This document shows positions 35,492-46,949 of a DNA stretch of 64,000 bases, piece by piece. A program made the position numbers and the translations under genes. The notes beneath the pieces were generated by a model. The model saw nothing but the letters and a program-made list of their open reading frames with translations, was not told the DNA's origin and ran no database searches. Numbering within the stretch: position 1 is the stretch's first letter; each line of letters starts with the position of its first letter. The stretch comes from Jacaranda mimosifolia (Eukaryota > Streptophyta > Magnoliopsida > Lamiales > Bignoniaceae): NCBI GenBank assembly GCA_018894105.1, contig CM032126.1, positions 31,346,391 to 31,410,390 of the forward strand, written 5' to 3'.

Positions 35492-37001
35492 ATGGCTTCG
35501 TTTGTGCACTCAAGAAATGTCTTTATTCCCTTGTTTCTCATCTCTTCAATGGTACTGGTTTCAGGGAGTAATTATTTCCAAGATTTTGACATCACTTGGG
35601 GTGAAGGCCGGGGTAAAATTCTCAACAATGGGGAGCTTCTCACTCTGTCCCTCGACAGATATTCTGGCTCTGGTTTTCAATCAAAGAAGGAATATTTGTT
35701 TGGGAAACTCGATATGCAGCTCAAGCTTGTCCCTGGAAACTCTGCTGGAACTGTCACTGCTTTTTATGTATGATTAATTTCTGATATAAACTTATATATA
35801 TATATATATATATATATGATAAGTTGGCTGATTTTTTGGTTAATAAGTTAGCTGATTTTCTGGTGTCAACTTTTTTTTCTTTTATTTGCAGTTGTCATCA
35901 CAAGGGGCAAATCATGATGAGATAGATTTTGAGTTCTTGGGGAACTTAAGTGGGGAGCCGTATACTGTTCACACAAATGTGTATTCTCAAGGAAAGGGGG
36001 ATAGAGAGCAGCAGTTTCGCTTGTGGTTCGACCCCACTGCTGATTTTCACACTTACTCAGTTTTATGGACTCCACAAACTATTGTGTAAGTTTTAACACA
36101 ATCAAGCTCCTAGTTCCTAATTTTTGTTTTTCCAATTGAGAATATTGTTTCCAATATTCAAGAATATTGTTAGAATCACTTGTTAATTTTTGGTTAAAAT
36201 AAAGTAAGCGTTCAAGTTTATCTCCGTTAGATTTTCACGAGTAAGTCCATATGTAGTAATTTTTTGGTATAATTTTAGATAATTCTCATTTCTTGAATTA
36301 ACTTTTGGTTGAATTAGGTCTTCTCTTAATATTATAATCATCAATCCTTGTTATTAGATTACCAATGTAGTTGGGCCATTCATTTTGTATTATTTCACGT
36401 TTATGATGTTTATAACTATAAGGTGTGCATGAGTGTATCAAATTCTCACATCGGTTGCTAAATTAAATATATGCCTATTGATAATTTTAAAGTTGACTTT
36501 AATCCCACTAAATTTAGTATTATTATTTTTTTAATGTGAGAGAATATATATGTACTTGAACCAACATTGGACACAAAATTATGAGTATAAATTTTCATTG
36601 AAACTACAAGATTACATCACATTGGGCACAAAATTATGAGTATAATTTCTATGAATATTCTTCCTTTTGGTAGCTTTTCAGTGGACAACACCCCAATCAG
36701 AGAATTCAAGAACTTGGAAAGAGTCGGAGTCCAATTCCCCAACAGGCAGCCAATGAAGCTCTACTCCAGCATTTGGAATGCAGATGAATGGGCCACCAGA
36801 GGTGGACTCATCAAGACTGACTGGACCAATGCTCCCTTCACTGCTACATACAGAAATTTCAATTATAACAACCCATGGAAAATGGATCAAATTAGTGAAG
36901 GCAAACTCAAATGGGTGCAAAACAACTACATGATCTACAACTATTGCACAGACACAAAGCGTTTTCCCCAGGGATTTCCTACTGAATGCAATTATGCCTA
37001 A
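35492..37001 (+). CDS. XTH: Xyloglucan endotransglucosylase/hydrolase (GH16)
   Basis: A secreted cell-wall enzyme that cuts xyloglucan and rejoins the chain to another xyloglucan (or to water). Exons are 35492-35767, 35892-36085 and 36674-37001, joined at tat|gtatga...tttgcag|ttg and ttgt|gtaagt...ggtag|c, giving 265 residues. Residues 1-26 are a signal peptide ([13 protein letters not shown]); the catalytic motif [10 protein letters not shown] is at 100-109 (nucleophile E102, acid/base E106), followed by the usual N-glycosylation site NLS at 110. Conserved blocks [19 protein letters not shown] and [16 protein letters not shown] are present. C248 and C262 form the expected C-terminal pair. 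The region after YRNFN is short, and the preceding Cys pair usual in the family is missing. The ATG follows a signal-peptide-sized lead and is the first in frame. A TATA box lies upstream. It is the only intact cellular gene here. Confidence 0.95.
36190..36480 (+). repeat. TRIM-like LTR remnant in XTH intron 2
   Basis: Intron 2 (36086-36673) contains 'ttgaattaacttttggttgaattaggtc' and 'gttgggccattcattttgtatt', then 'ctcacatcggttgc'. The same series, in related form, occurs at 63590-63720. These phrases are typical of small LTR elements that end in a 'gtatcagagcc' primer site. The ends and a TSD are not clear. A second small repeat, 'cacaaaattatgagtata', is duplicated at 36573 and 36629. Confidence 0.4.
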
Positions 37002-38671
37002 GTAGGATTACTAGTTAAGCTCTTGTCCTAAGGGGAAAATAAATCGTGTACATTCTAAGTATGGATATCCGATATTATATGTAGTATATGCTATTACTGT
37101 TTATGTCATGTGTGTGTATATGTGTTGTGCTGCCCAATGGTCTTTTTCTCTTTTTCACTCTTTGAGAATTTTTTGTTCTGTCTAAGTTAGCCATTTGTTG
37201 TTTGTTTCAAGGTTAAATTTGGTTTGCTTATAAAATGGAAAAAAAAATCAATGTGTTACTTGTTTTGTTAAAATACAAACAACTTCTTTGATACAATCTT
37301 AACTATTAGCTTGTTGAAGAGATTATGATGACGGATCGAGTAGAGATTGGTTCTAAACCCACATTGAGTCTGTATTGTTCATGTTATTAACACGAATCGT
37401 CATTGCGCGATTGAGCTAGAGATTGAAATCTCACCAGGTCAATTAAAATACAAGCTAGTTGATGGACTTGTCCTTTTTATTTACATACCAAATTATTGCT
37501 TTGCTCCTCATATTGTGGGCAATAACAAAATTTATCAAAATAGATTTTCACAATCTGTCAAAATCAAATAAAAAGCAAGATTATGATTTTCATAATATGG
37601 ACCACAATCTCTTATTTCAAATAGATATATTAATCTATTCAAATAACTTCTAATCTTAGCAGGCGAAAATTATGTGCGATTATTAATATTTTCCTGTATC
37701 AAATGTAGAGGGATTCAATTGGCGTTTGAGAGATACAGAGGAAAAAGAAAAAGAAAATTATCATAGAAGAAGTTTGACGTCATGAGAATTTGATATGAAA
37801 ATAAATAAATTTCTCTCTATCTTCAGCATATACCATAGGTTGATTGTCCTCGGCTTTCAATTGAGCCAAACCGCGTAAATTCCTATATGTAGTAGATCTT
37901 GTACTACATATAATATTTTTTGTTATTTTCGCCAATAGTGAAATTTATTTCATAACATTATTATTTTTCATATTTCTCCATCTTGTTTCCTTCTTTTTTT
38001 TTTCCCCACTATCTCCCTGTGTAAAATTTTCTTCTGGGGGTCAACATAACATTGTTCGGACAGTCCTATGGTGTTTTTTTGGGACAGTCCTATGGTGTTT
38101 TAACTGGATTGAAGTCAGCGGGCTGGCAAAGAAAAGATGCAATTCAAAAATAATCTCAAACGTTCTTAAGTTTGTTTCTCTTGGTAGTTGGGTTTTTGAG
38201 TTATTAATTTGAATGATATTTTCTGATAATGCAATCTACTGATAATTCTAACTTGACATATATAATAATATATAATAAAACCATATTATATGTATATATT
38301 TTATATCTGTACATGCATGCACATCGAGGATCAGTTAGGGTCTAAATCTCAATCCTCATATATATAAATATAAAAGACAATGTCATTGAATCAATTGACC
38401 ACTCATATATAAAATCGAAATATGATGTTTTTTCGCTTACATTTTAAAAAAATAATAAGAAAAAATAGAAAGAACTGATAGAAAAAGCAAATGATTTCAT
38501 TCAACAAAATTAAATTCTCACTATGAGATAGATTTGTAGGGTTCACAAAATCTTTTGGTGTCCATAAAAATATACTATAATTGAAGAATTGAAAAAGTAT
38601 TTTATTGATGTATTATATATAATTAAATAAGCATAGTACGTAATATGAATAATACATATATAATCAAATAA
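37002..38671. other. Intergenic region downstream of XTH
   Basis: It contains the XTH 3' UTR and then AT-rich sequence without a supported gene. A short tandem duplication 'ggacagtcctatggtgtttt' is at 38058-38101. The 64-residue ORF at 37459 has no motif. Confidence 0.5.
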
Positions 38672-38759
38672 GGGCTAATTGGGTTGGATACCATGATTAT
38701 TCTCTAAATTATAGTTTTATTAAATTTAAGTGATTACAATATCACTACAAAAAAAGGGG

Positions 38760-38980
38760 GTTTTTAGTGATCGAATTTTCAGTCACTAATTAGCGACTGA
38801 TCAGTGACCGATTTAATTTTTTTTTTTAATAAAATAGTGACCACTTAGTGACCGATTAATGACCACATCAGTAACCCCCTTGCTTCAGTCACTAATTCGG
38901 TCACTAATTAGTGACCGAAATTGAATTCAGTTACTAAGTTGGTCACTTTAAATTTTCATCAGTCACTAATTCGGTCATTA
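38760..38980. repeat. Left subterminal repeat array of CACTA element
   Basis: Copies of 'agtgaccga' / 'tcggtcact' in both orientations, such as tcagtcactaattagcgact and agtgaccgaaattgaattca. In this family such motifs are binding sites for the regulatory transposon protein. Confidence 0.85.
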
Positions 38981-39319
38981 AAATATAATATATAAAAATA
39001 TTAAGTACATAAATATGAATTTCAAAATCATACATTAAACTATTGAATAATGAAATATTGAATTTAAAGTTTTTAAAATTTTTATCCTTTAAAGTATAAA
39101 TTATTATGATTAAGTAAAAGTTTAAAATTTAAATATAAAACAAATATATAAAAACAAAAAATTAAAAGAAAAGAAAAAGGAAGTAAATTGGACTAAACAT
39201 TTCCCCCCCCCACATCACCCGCCCCTGCAAAATCATTTCCCCAAACCCCTGCTGCCTGGTCTCTCTCCCGCTGCTGTAGCAAACCCTTCTCGGTAAGTTT
39301 TTTTTTTTTTTTTTTTAAA

Positions 39320-39545
39320 ATTTCCAGCACACCTCCGCTGCGGCGGCGACGAGTTGGCCGTCGCTGCAGCAACTCCTTGGAGGCAGCAGCAGTAGCTGGC
39401 CTCGCGAAAGCCAGCAGCGGCAGCTGGCTTTGCGAGAGCCAGCAGCTTTGCTGCTGCCCTCGCAACCAGAGGCCAGCTGCTGCTGACCTCCGGTCTCAAC
39501 CGAGGCCAACAGCAGCTGGCCTCGGTCGGTGGCTCCCACTTTTTA
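39320..39545. repeat. GC-rich imperfect palindrome cluster in the CACTA leader
   Basis: A 225-bp island of 'gccagcagcggcagctggc'-type words, inverted and direct, in otherwise AT-rich sequence. Several ORFs run through it in different frames, but they consist of Ala/Ser/Cys/Gln-rich repeats and are not credible proteins. It lies between the left subterminal array and the first coding exon, as GC-rich first exons or leaders do in some En/Spm elements. Confidence 0.75.
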
Positions 39546-41580
39546 GTACGAGCCACCTACATTTTCTATTTTTTTTTTCTGGAATTTTAATTTCTTTTGA
39601 ATTTTTTTTATGGCTATATAATATTTTTATTTAATTGTGCAGGTGTGGAGGCTGAAATTTTGTATATTTTTGGCATTGAAAAAGGTAATTATTTTATTGT
39701 CAATTTATAATTATATAAAATGTGTTTTTGAATAACTTATTAGTCAACACTATAGGTTAAATTGTATGAATTGTGTTTTTTAATTATGTATTGATCAATA
39801 TTTTTATATGTTGGTTTTTTCTTATTGTTCAATTTTTGAAAAACAAAGTGTGGAATTATGTATATGTTTAAGATTTTTCCCCGGCAAGAGATATGATATT
39901 TTGATTTTGTTTCTTTGAAATTGTTGTATATATTAATGATTGTTATCTTTACTTGATTTTTTAGGAGAATTGTATGTCTATTGTAGCATGTTTATTTGAC
40001 TGTTTATTGTTGTTATTTTTGCAAGATTTTATTGTGCTATATATTTAATTCGTATTTTAATAAATTTGTGTAACTTTTTTTTTATTAGTAAAAATATGTA
40101 TTTTATTGTAGGTTAATTAGTTGCTAGGAGAGTCTAATGATATGTCAAGGACATAATTGATAAGTGAAAAGGCTTTGATGTAGCCATACAATTGTATATT
40201 TGGATTTTGGAGTGTATCCATTTGGAATATTATGAGGATTAGTGTACATTATAGTTAATAGTTTTATGTTATTATTAGTTGGCTTTCATTTGATTGTAAT
40301 GATTTTGTGACCGACATTGGGAAGCCCCCAGGATTTAGTTTGTAATTTGTTTTTTCTTCTAACACCGGCAAGGAAATTGCACCCGCCCATCGCCCTCCCC
40401 CCTCTTCTTTTTTTGGGCGGGTTTTTATCAAAAGAAATTGACTTTTCATGAGTTCAATGATTAATTTTCAAGTGCATGAAATGGTTGTGTTTGGATCATA
40501 ATTTGCATTTGAGGGTTGTCAAACTTCATATTTATTTGCGTATGATCATTGATAGTGGTTTGTCTAAAAGTTAGAGTTGGGGCGAAAACTCTATAATTAG
40601 TAAAATATCTGAAGTTTAAATCCCACTTTTATGTGGAAATTAGTGTTTTTTTATGATAATTTATTTAGATTAATTAATTATATTGAAATATAGTTGTACT
40701 AAATTAAATCTGAGAATCTTATATACCTAATGGTGTAATTGATAATTTTTTCTAAATAAATAAAAAGACAACTTAAATAAAGTTAGTCAATAGTAATAGT
40801 AGGATAAAAGTTTATGAGAGTTTTAAATTCATCACAAATTTATTTAAGGATTTGGAGTTCCTTCTAATTTAAAATTATTTAAATTGTGAAATGAGCTTGA
40901 TGTTGTTAACTTAAAATCAATAACTACTTCCAATTTCTTTATATCAAGAGTACTATTGAATGATTGATCAATATCTACAAAAAATTGCATTTGAGATAAC
41001 AAAAAAATTTGTAACAAAAAAATAACTAAATATTTTTAAATGAAATTGGAACCAGTTTCTGGACTGGGATAACACTTTCCTCAACATAAATAATATTTCT
41101 AATTCATAATCTTTTCCATTTCTTTCATAAGATTTGTTCTTTTTTACAACAATTTTCTTTGGTTGATCTTTATACTAATGAAGTTCTTGGTGGTATAGTT
41201 ATTGTTTTGATGCAAATGCCTTTTGTTTGTAGCCGGCACAAGAGGCTTTTGTGGCATCCTTGGCACCCCACGCAATAGTACATTTGGCTTCTAATCAAGG
41301 TGACTAATGTTTCTTCTTTCTCATAGCTTATTATCTTTAGTTGTCCTATTTAATTTTTTTAATAACTGGAGGACTTTCATTTGGCCTTTGTTTATTATCC
41401 CTAGTCATGCTATTAATATTGTGGTGCTTTTTTGTGTGTGTATTCCGCTTTTGGAGATATTATTTTTGTATTGATATGTTTGAGCATGTCTAATAATCAA
41501 GTTGTTGGACTTCCTTATAAGGAGAAAAAATGTGTTAAGCTTTTCGAATGATAGTTTAATGGTTTAAAATTGTAGAAAGC

Positions 41581-43844
41581 ATGTCTAATGATCGAAATTG
41601 GATGTGGCATCGATTAGATAATGGATTTTTATCTGATGAGTTTGATAAAGGTGTTAGGGGTTTTCTAGACTTTGCTTACTCTCATCCTGAGGTTGCTTAC
41701 CGTGGTAATATAAGATGTCCTTGTTTAAAGTGTCGCAGCATGAAGTATGATAACTGTGATAGTGTGCATTATCACATCAAGAAATATGGATTTTTGCATG
41801 GTTATACTAGATGGGATGCACATGGGTAGGCCTGTAAATGGGTAGGGTATTACCCTACCTAGGCCCGAAATATCATACTCATATTCATACCCGTACCCAT
41901 ACTTATTAAATATAATGTAATGGGTATATGGGTAGGGTCTATACCCATACATTATCCATTACTTTATATTTAAATTTAATTTATGAACCTAAAAATTATT
42001 TATACCGAAATCAAATTTATATTAATGATAAATTTTTTATATATAAAAATTATAAATATGTGAATGAGCGGTAACAATTAAATAAATTTTTTTATTAAAA
42101 ATTAAACTAAATTAATAAAATTAATAAATTGAGATTGTAATTTTTTAAAAAAAAAAAAATTGGAATAGCATAGCAACAGTTGAACGCTTTTTATTAATAA
42201 AATTAATAATGGAATAAATATTTTTATAAAAACAGTTAATAAAATTAATTTTGCTAATGAATATAGTTTATTAATATAGAAATTAACTGTTTTTATAAAA
42301 TTAAATATAGAAAAAGTTTTTGCTCTTAAACTGTTTTTATTAACTATTTTTTTAATAAACTGTTTTTATTCACTATTTTTTTAATAAACTATTTGTATTA
42401 ACTGTTTTTTTAATAAACTGTTTTTATTAACTTTTTTTTAATAAACTGTTTTTATGAACTGTTTTAATTAACTACTTTTAAACTGTATTTTTTTTAATTA
42501 ACAAAAAGTTTAACTGCTAATAATATTAATAAATTTTAACTATTATATTAATAAAACAGTTAATTTAATTAGCAAAAAGTTTAAAATTAATTAATTTAAA
42601 TTTAATGATTAAATTAAATATAGAAAAAAAATTATTTTTTGTTATCATGTGCCAAATAATATTTTTTGTATATATTAAGAAAATTAGTGTATACATTAAA
42701 AACATAAGTCCAATAAATTAGACTCAATGGGTCTTGGGTTAGTTAGGGTAGGGTAGGATTATGGTCTCATTCTTTTGGGTATTTTAGGGTAGGGTAAAAA
42801 TTGGGTATTTTTGTTTGGGCATTTTAGGGTATGGGTGTGGGTAGGGTGATACCCTACCCATTTACAGGCCTACACATGGGGAATCTAGGGGAGGAAGATA
42901 TGTTGGAGAATCTTCAAGGTCTAGCAATAATGAAAATGTTGGAATGAGAACCATGGTTATGGATGTTGCAGGCCCCAACTTTGATTGGAGGTTCATGACC
43001 GAACTCACCGAAAAGCACAAGCGAAAGGTGAATATGTCGACAACAAATCCAAGAGGGTCCAAGTAAGTGTTTCTTTTATGTTGAACATTTTTGGGTTGGA
43101 AATACTATTACCAAATTATAGAAAGTGTGTTGTACATACTTAATATTGAAAATTTGAATATGGTTGTAAGTGTGTTGGAGTGTTAGGGTGATAATATTTT
43201 TAGTTTCTTTATTTGGATTTTTTTCTTGGATTAAGTTGAGTGTTTTTTGGTAATCATGTGGCAATTGTTTGGATTCATAGGAACTTTTATTTTAATGGTG
43301 AAGATACTATATTGGTGTAGTTATAGGATATAGAAGAAGTGAATTATTTATTTTTATAACTTATAATTAGAGCATGCTTGGTTGCAAGTAGTGGTGATAA
43401 TTTGTGTAGAAGGAGTATGGAACACATGCAAGTAATCTTGACAGTAACTCAACTCCAGAAAGCTCCTTTGATGCACAACAATAGGTTGAGATTAGTGGCG
43501 GTGCTATGAAGGGTAGGGTGTATGGTAATGGGAATACATTTCATTGCCGTGACATTATCGCTACTGAGACCTCCTCAAGATCAATCAACAACCATGTTAC
43601 ACATGACTATTTGCAAGAAACAATTACAAAAGTTGTTGATGAGCATTTGGCTAAGGAGAGAGAGGCAGCTGCTAAGGAGAGGGAAGCAGTTGCAAATAGG
43701 GAAGCAATTTTCATGAAAATAATTGAAGATGCAAAGGCGAGGGAGCAAGCTTTAATGGCGACATTGACAACATGCATGGAAAAGTTGAATGCAGTGCATG
43801 GTGGTGGTTCAAATGACAACAACGGAGGTGACAATGAGAGTTAG
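41581..43844 (+). pseudogene. CACTA-encoded protein remnant (transposase-associated domain + Ptta-like tail)
   Basis: The first exon, 41581-41826, starts MSNDRNWMWHRLDNGFLSDE and contains the Cys/His-rich RCPCLKCRSMKY ... HIKKYGFLHGYTRWDAHG motif of the transposase-associated domain. At that point a hAT MITE (41827-42872) is inserted and supplies an immediate TAG. Coding resumes in the same frame at 42881 (ESRGGRYVGESS) and runs to a donor, tccaag|taagtg, near 43063. A later exon gives SNSTPESSFDAQQ, a TAG, then MKGRVYGNGNTFHCR and a charged coiled coil (EHLAKEREAAAKEREA), as in Ptta/En/Spm proteins, ending at 43844. The central catalytic part of a transposase is absent. Role in the family: binding element ends. 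Confidence 0.75.
41827..42872. mobile_element. 1046-bp hAT MITE inserted in the CACTA coding exon
   Basis: The ends are taggcctgtaaatgggtagg and, inverted, ctacccatttacaggccta, a 20-bp near-perfect TIR extended by 'accctacc' words. The TSD cacatggg is perfect (41819-41826 and 42873-42880). The interior is AT-rich with many 'taataaactgtttttatt' repeats (42300-42480) and no coding capacity. Confidence 0.95.
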
Positions 43845-44097
43845 TTTAATGGTTATTTGCCTATTTTTGTGCCATGTACTGTTGTTGATATTTAAACTTA
43901 TATTTGGATGGGTTGGTTTAAATATATGATTTTGGATTATGGTTGTATGAATTGTTATTTTTATGCTTATGCATTGGTGTTATGGATTATATTTTTAGAG
44001 TTATAAATTGATGATGGATTATGGTTGTGAAATATTCATTATACATTGTTTTCAAATTAATAAAATAAATTATTTTTGGTGCAAATAAATTTTTGTG

Positions 44098-44640
44098 ACT
44101 GATTTGTGATCGAAACGCGGTCGGTCACTAATTAGTGACTGAAATTTGGTCATTAATTTGTGACACATATTGTGGCCGAAAAGGTCACTAATTAGTGACC
44201 GAATTTCGGTTACTAATTAGTAACCGAATCTTGATATTTTGTGACTGAATTTTGGTCACAAATTAGTGACTGATTGTTTGTGACTGAACTTCGGTCACTA
44301 ATTAGTGACCGATTAGTAATCAGTCACTAATTAGTGATCGAATCTTGATATTTTGTGATGGAATTTCGGTCACAAATTAGTGACTGATTGTTTGTGACCA
44401 ACTTCGGTCACTAACTAGTGACCGATTAGTAATCAGTCACTAATTAGTGACCCAATTGTAACCGCCTAATGTATGGCCTTGGAAAAATTAGTGACCGATG
44501 ATGGTTTCGATCGCTAATTTGAATCAGTGACGAGGGATTTAGTGACCGCACACTTCGGTCACTAAATCGGTCACTAATTACATCAGTGGCCAATTTTTGT
44601 TGAATTAGTGACCGATTTTTCGGTCCCTAAAAGTCTATTT
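44098..44640. repeat. Right subterminal repeat array with 114-bp tandem duplication
   Basis: About two dozen 'ttagtgaccga/tcggtcactaa' words in both orientations. Within it, 44226-44339 and 44340-44452 are a direct duplication of 114 bp beginning gaatcttgatattttgtga. It is longer than the left array. Confidence 0.88.
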
Positions 44641-45347
44641 TTTAGTAGTGTATAGTTTACTAATTGTTTAGTTTGCTATATAAATTATTATTTTAATCCT
44701 ATTGAAACAAAAAGATTTGGTATTTAATTTGGTTTGCCAAAAAATAATATATTTTACAATATAAAATAGATGACTTATCACGTGAGATAGTTCATCCGGA
44801 GGTATGTGGAGGGCTTAATAATCATGAAAAATAAATTTATATATACATGCTGGCAGATTATAAACAGACTTGTGGGTTTTTAAACACACAATCCAAACAT
44901 GTGATTGCCCTTAATAAAATCAATTTATCATGAGTTATACCATGAACCAAATTAGCACTAAGGGCTAGCTTGGTTGGATTTTGGATTAATTCCATGATTA
45001 TTCTCCAAATGATATATAGTTATATTGAATTTAAGTGATTACAATATAATTTACAAATTATTTGGTTTGCTATATAAATTATTTTAATTTTATTGAAACA
45101 AAAAAAATTAATGTTTTGCTTGCCAATAAAGATATTTTGCAATGTAAAATGCATGACTTGTCATGTAGGATAATTTATCCGAAGGTGTATGGAGGGCTTA
45201 ATAATCATGCAACTAAAATAAATTTATATATACAAGTTTGTGGATTATAAATGGGCTTGTGGGTCTTTAAACACACAATCCAAATATGTGATTGACCTTG
45301 ATAGAATCAATTTATTATGAGTTATACCATGAATCAAATTGGCCTTA

Positions 45348-46566
45348 AAAGTATTATGTATATATATGTATATATTATCATATATATTCGCTAATATGCA
45401 TATATTTGCCTCTTGTTGATTAATTTTATTTTAACAAACTATTAAATTAAGTAATAATACTATTGTTGGTGCATGTACATATCATATTATTAATAGGCGT
45501 ATAGAATCAATATGTGGACGTTAATAATCATTTACTAATCAAATTCTAGTATAAATCAAGTTATTTTACTAATTATTTTAAGTAATTATTAAATATTTAA
45601 TTGATTAGTTATATAAATTAGTAATTAAATGATTAATTATAATTATATTAGTCATGCCCAAGGTATAGCCAAGTCGAGTGTTATAAGAGAAATTCTACCC
45701 AAGATTTATATACCCATGATATTAAAACATCATTCAATTAATTGATTATAGTATCTATTTGAGCCATGCATGAGATTGACGATCAATAGCTCCTGCAATT
45801 TTATAAACTCTATAGTTAAGTCTTCATCTCATTTTCGCATAAATAATTAACAAATTTAATGGAATAGCCGTTATCAAAAGGTGGAGTTCAGGTGAAAACT
45901 AAATACAACATATAAATAAAAACTTAGAAATTAAGCTTTCCCATCATGATCTTCTAAGATTAGTTATACACTAATTGTCACTTTAAGCCTGCTTAGAAAA
46001 GAGCCTCAACAATATTGGATCAAAATAATAGGTCATATGAATAATATCTCATTAATCACAATAATTTACTCATTTTATTTATTAAAAATAAAGTCAATTA
46101 ATGTAGGCCTACATAATAAAATAAAATTCCAACAAATCTAACCCAATTTAAAGGAACTCCATCGTTAAAATGTTGTGTTATTTTATAGAATTAATAGGGG
46201 CAAATTATTTTGGTTTTAGCCTTTTGCTCCTATCAATTTCTTCTTCTTGACACCTTTGGCCTTTTCCTTTTTCTTTCATGCTACGTTTGGGAGATTTTAA
46301 ATTTTGATAAGAGAAAAGGAAAAGAATTGAAAAATAAAGCAAAAATAGTATAATTTGAAAACACTTAATTATATATAACAATGCTATATATCTTTTATTT
46401 TTATGATATTATGTAGACATCAAAATGAGTTCATAGTGTAGCTAAAAATCGCATTATATGCACGTAAAAATACATATGAATAATTAAAATATACTCCAAT
46501 TTGCAGTATAAATTTTAAACTTAATGAACAATCCTCGTGTTTTCCATGTGAAAAGCTTAATCCATG
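45348..46566. other. AT-rich spacer, nothing recognised
   Basis: No ORF, repeat or terminus is supported between the 380-bp duplication and the 358-bp MITE. The phrase 'ggcctacataataaaataaaattccaac' near 46110 resembles, in reverse, part of the copia LTR start and may be a small LTR scrap. Confidence 0.4.
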
Positions 46567-46924
46567 CAGGGATGGAACCAAAAATTTTGTTCACGGGGGG
46601 CGAAATTCTGAATTATTAAAAATATTATTATTTTTTAATTACACATATATACAAAGAAGTACAATGGAGCAAAATGCATATTTTCAATAAGAGGAGGGAC
46701 AAATTTATAATTTGAGGATAACAAAAGTGTAATATTTTAAAATTTTTAATATAAAAAATAAAGTTTTAATATTTTGAAGGGGGCAAAAGTGTAATATTTT
46801 AAAAATTTTAATATAGTTTTTATATTTTGAGGGGGCAAAAGTATAATATTTTAAAAATTTTAATGTAAAAAATAAAATTTTAATATTTTGAGGGTGCACC
46901 TCTCCGGGGCGGCTTCCGTCCCTG
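46567..46924. mobile_element. 358-bp hAT MITE with internal tandem repeat
   Basis: The ends cagggatggaacc and ggcttccgtccctg are inverted repeats. A perfect 8-bp TSD, aatccatg, flanks them (46559-46566 and 46925-46932). Inside, about 65-bp units around 'gggggcaaaagtgtaatattttaaaa' are repeated three times (46715-46895). The ORF across these repeats is not a gene. E2 inserted 17 bp to the right of the TSD. Confidence 0.92.
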
Positions 46925-46949
46925 AATCCATGTATTGATTATATATTCT

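Larger units (their letters stand above)
38743..44650 (+). mobile_element. CACTA (En/Spm) transposon, 5.9 kb, non-autonomous
   Basis: The element starts cactacaaaaaaaggggg and ends ...aaaagtctattttttagtagtg, imperfect TIRs beginning CACTA. The flanking TSD is tat (38740-38742 and 44651-44653), the 3-bp length expected. Dense subterminal repeats 'ttagtgaccga' lie inside both ends. Coding remnants (41581-43844) have a transposase-associated N-terminus and a C-terminal coiled coil, but no TNP2 catalytic region is seen, so it could move only with help. Part of the element's size is a 1046-bp hAT MITE. Confidence 0.93.
38672..45347. repeat. 380-bp tandem duplication, first copy split by the CACTA element
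   Basis: Copy A is 38672-38742 plus 44654-44961, and copy B is 44962-45347. Both run gggctaNNttggttgga, 'gtgattacaatat', 'gtttgctatataaatt', 'tttaaacacacaatccaaa', 'gagttataccatgaa'. The CACTA element sits in copy A after 'acaatat'. Copy B is uninterrupted there and so shows the pre-insertion state. Confidence 0.9.

Noticed and set aside
39193..39634. Overlapping ORFs of 74-107 codons on both strands
   Set aside because: They come from one GC-rich palindromic island in the CACTA leader; the proteins are Ala/Ser/Cys/Gln repeats with no motif.
40560..40660. tRNA-like 'gaagtttaaatcccac' with upstream 'aaaagttagagttgg'
   Set aside because: Both boxes are poor and no acceptor stem pairs; too weak for a SINE call.
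46705..46899. 64-codon ORF with repeated peptides
   Set aside because: It is the translation of the 65-bp internal repeat of the 358-bp hAT MITE.
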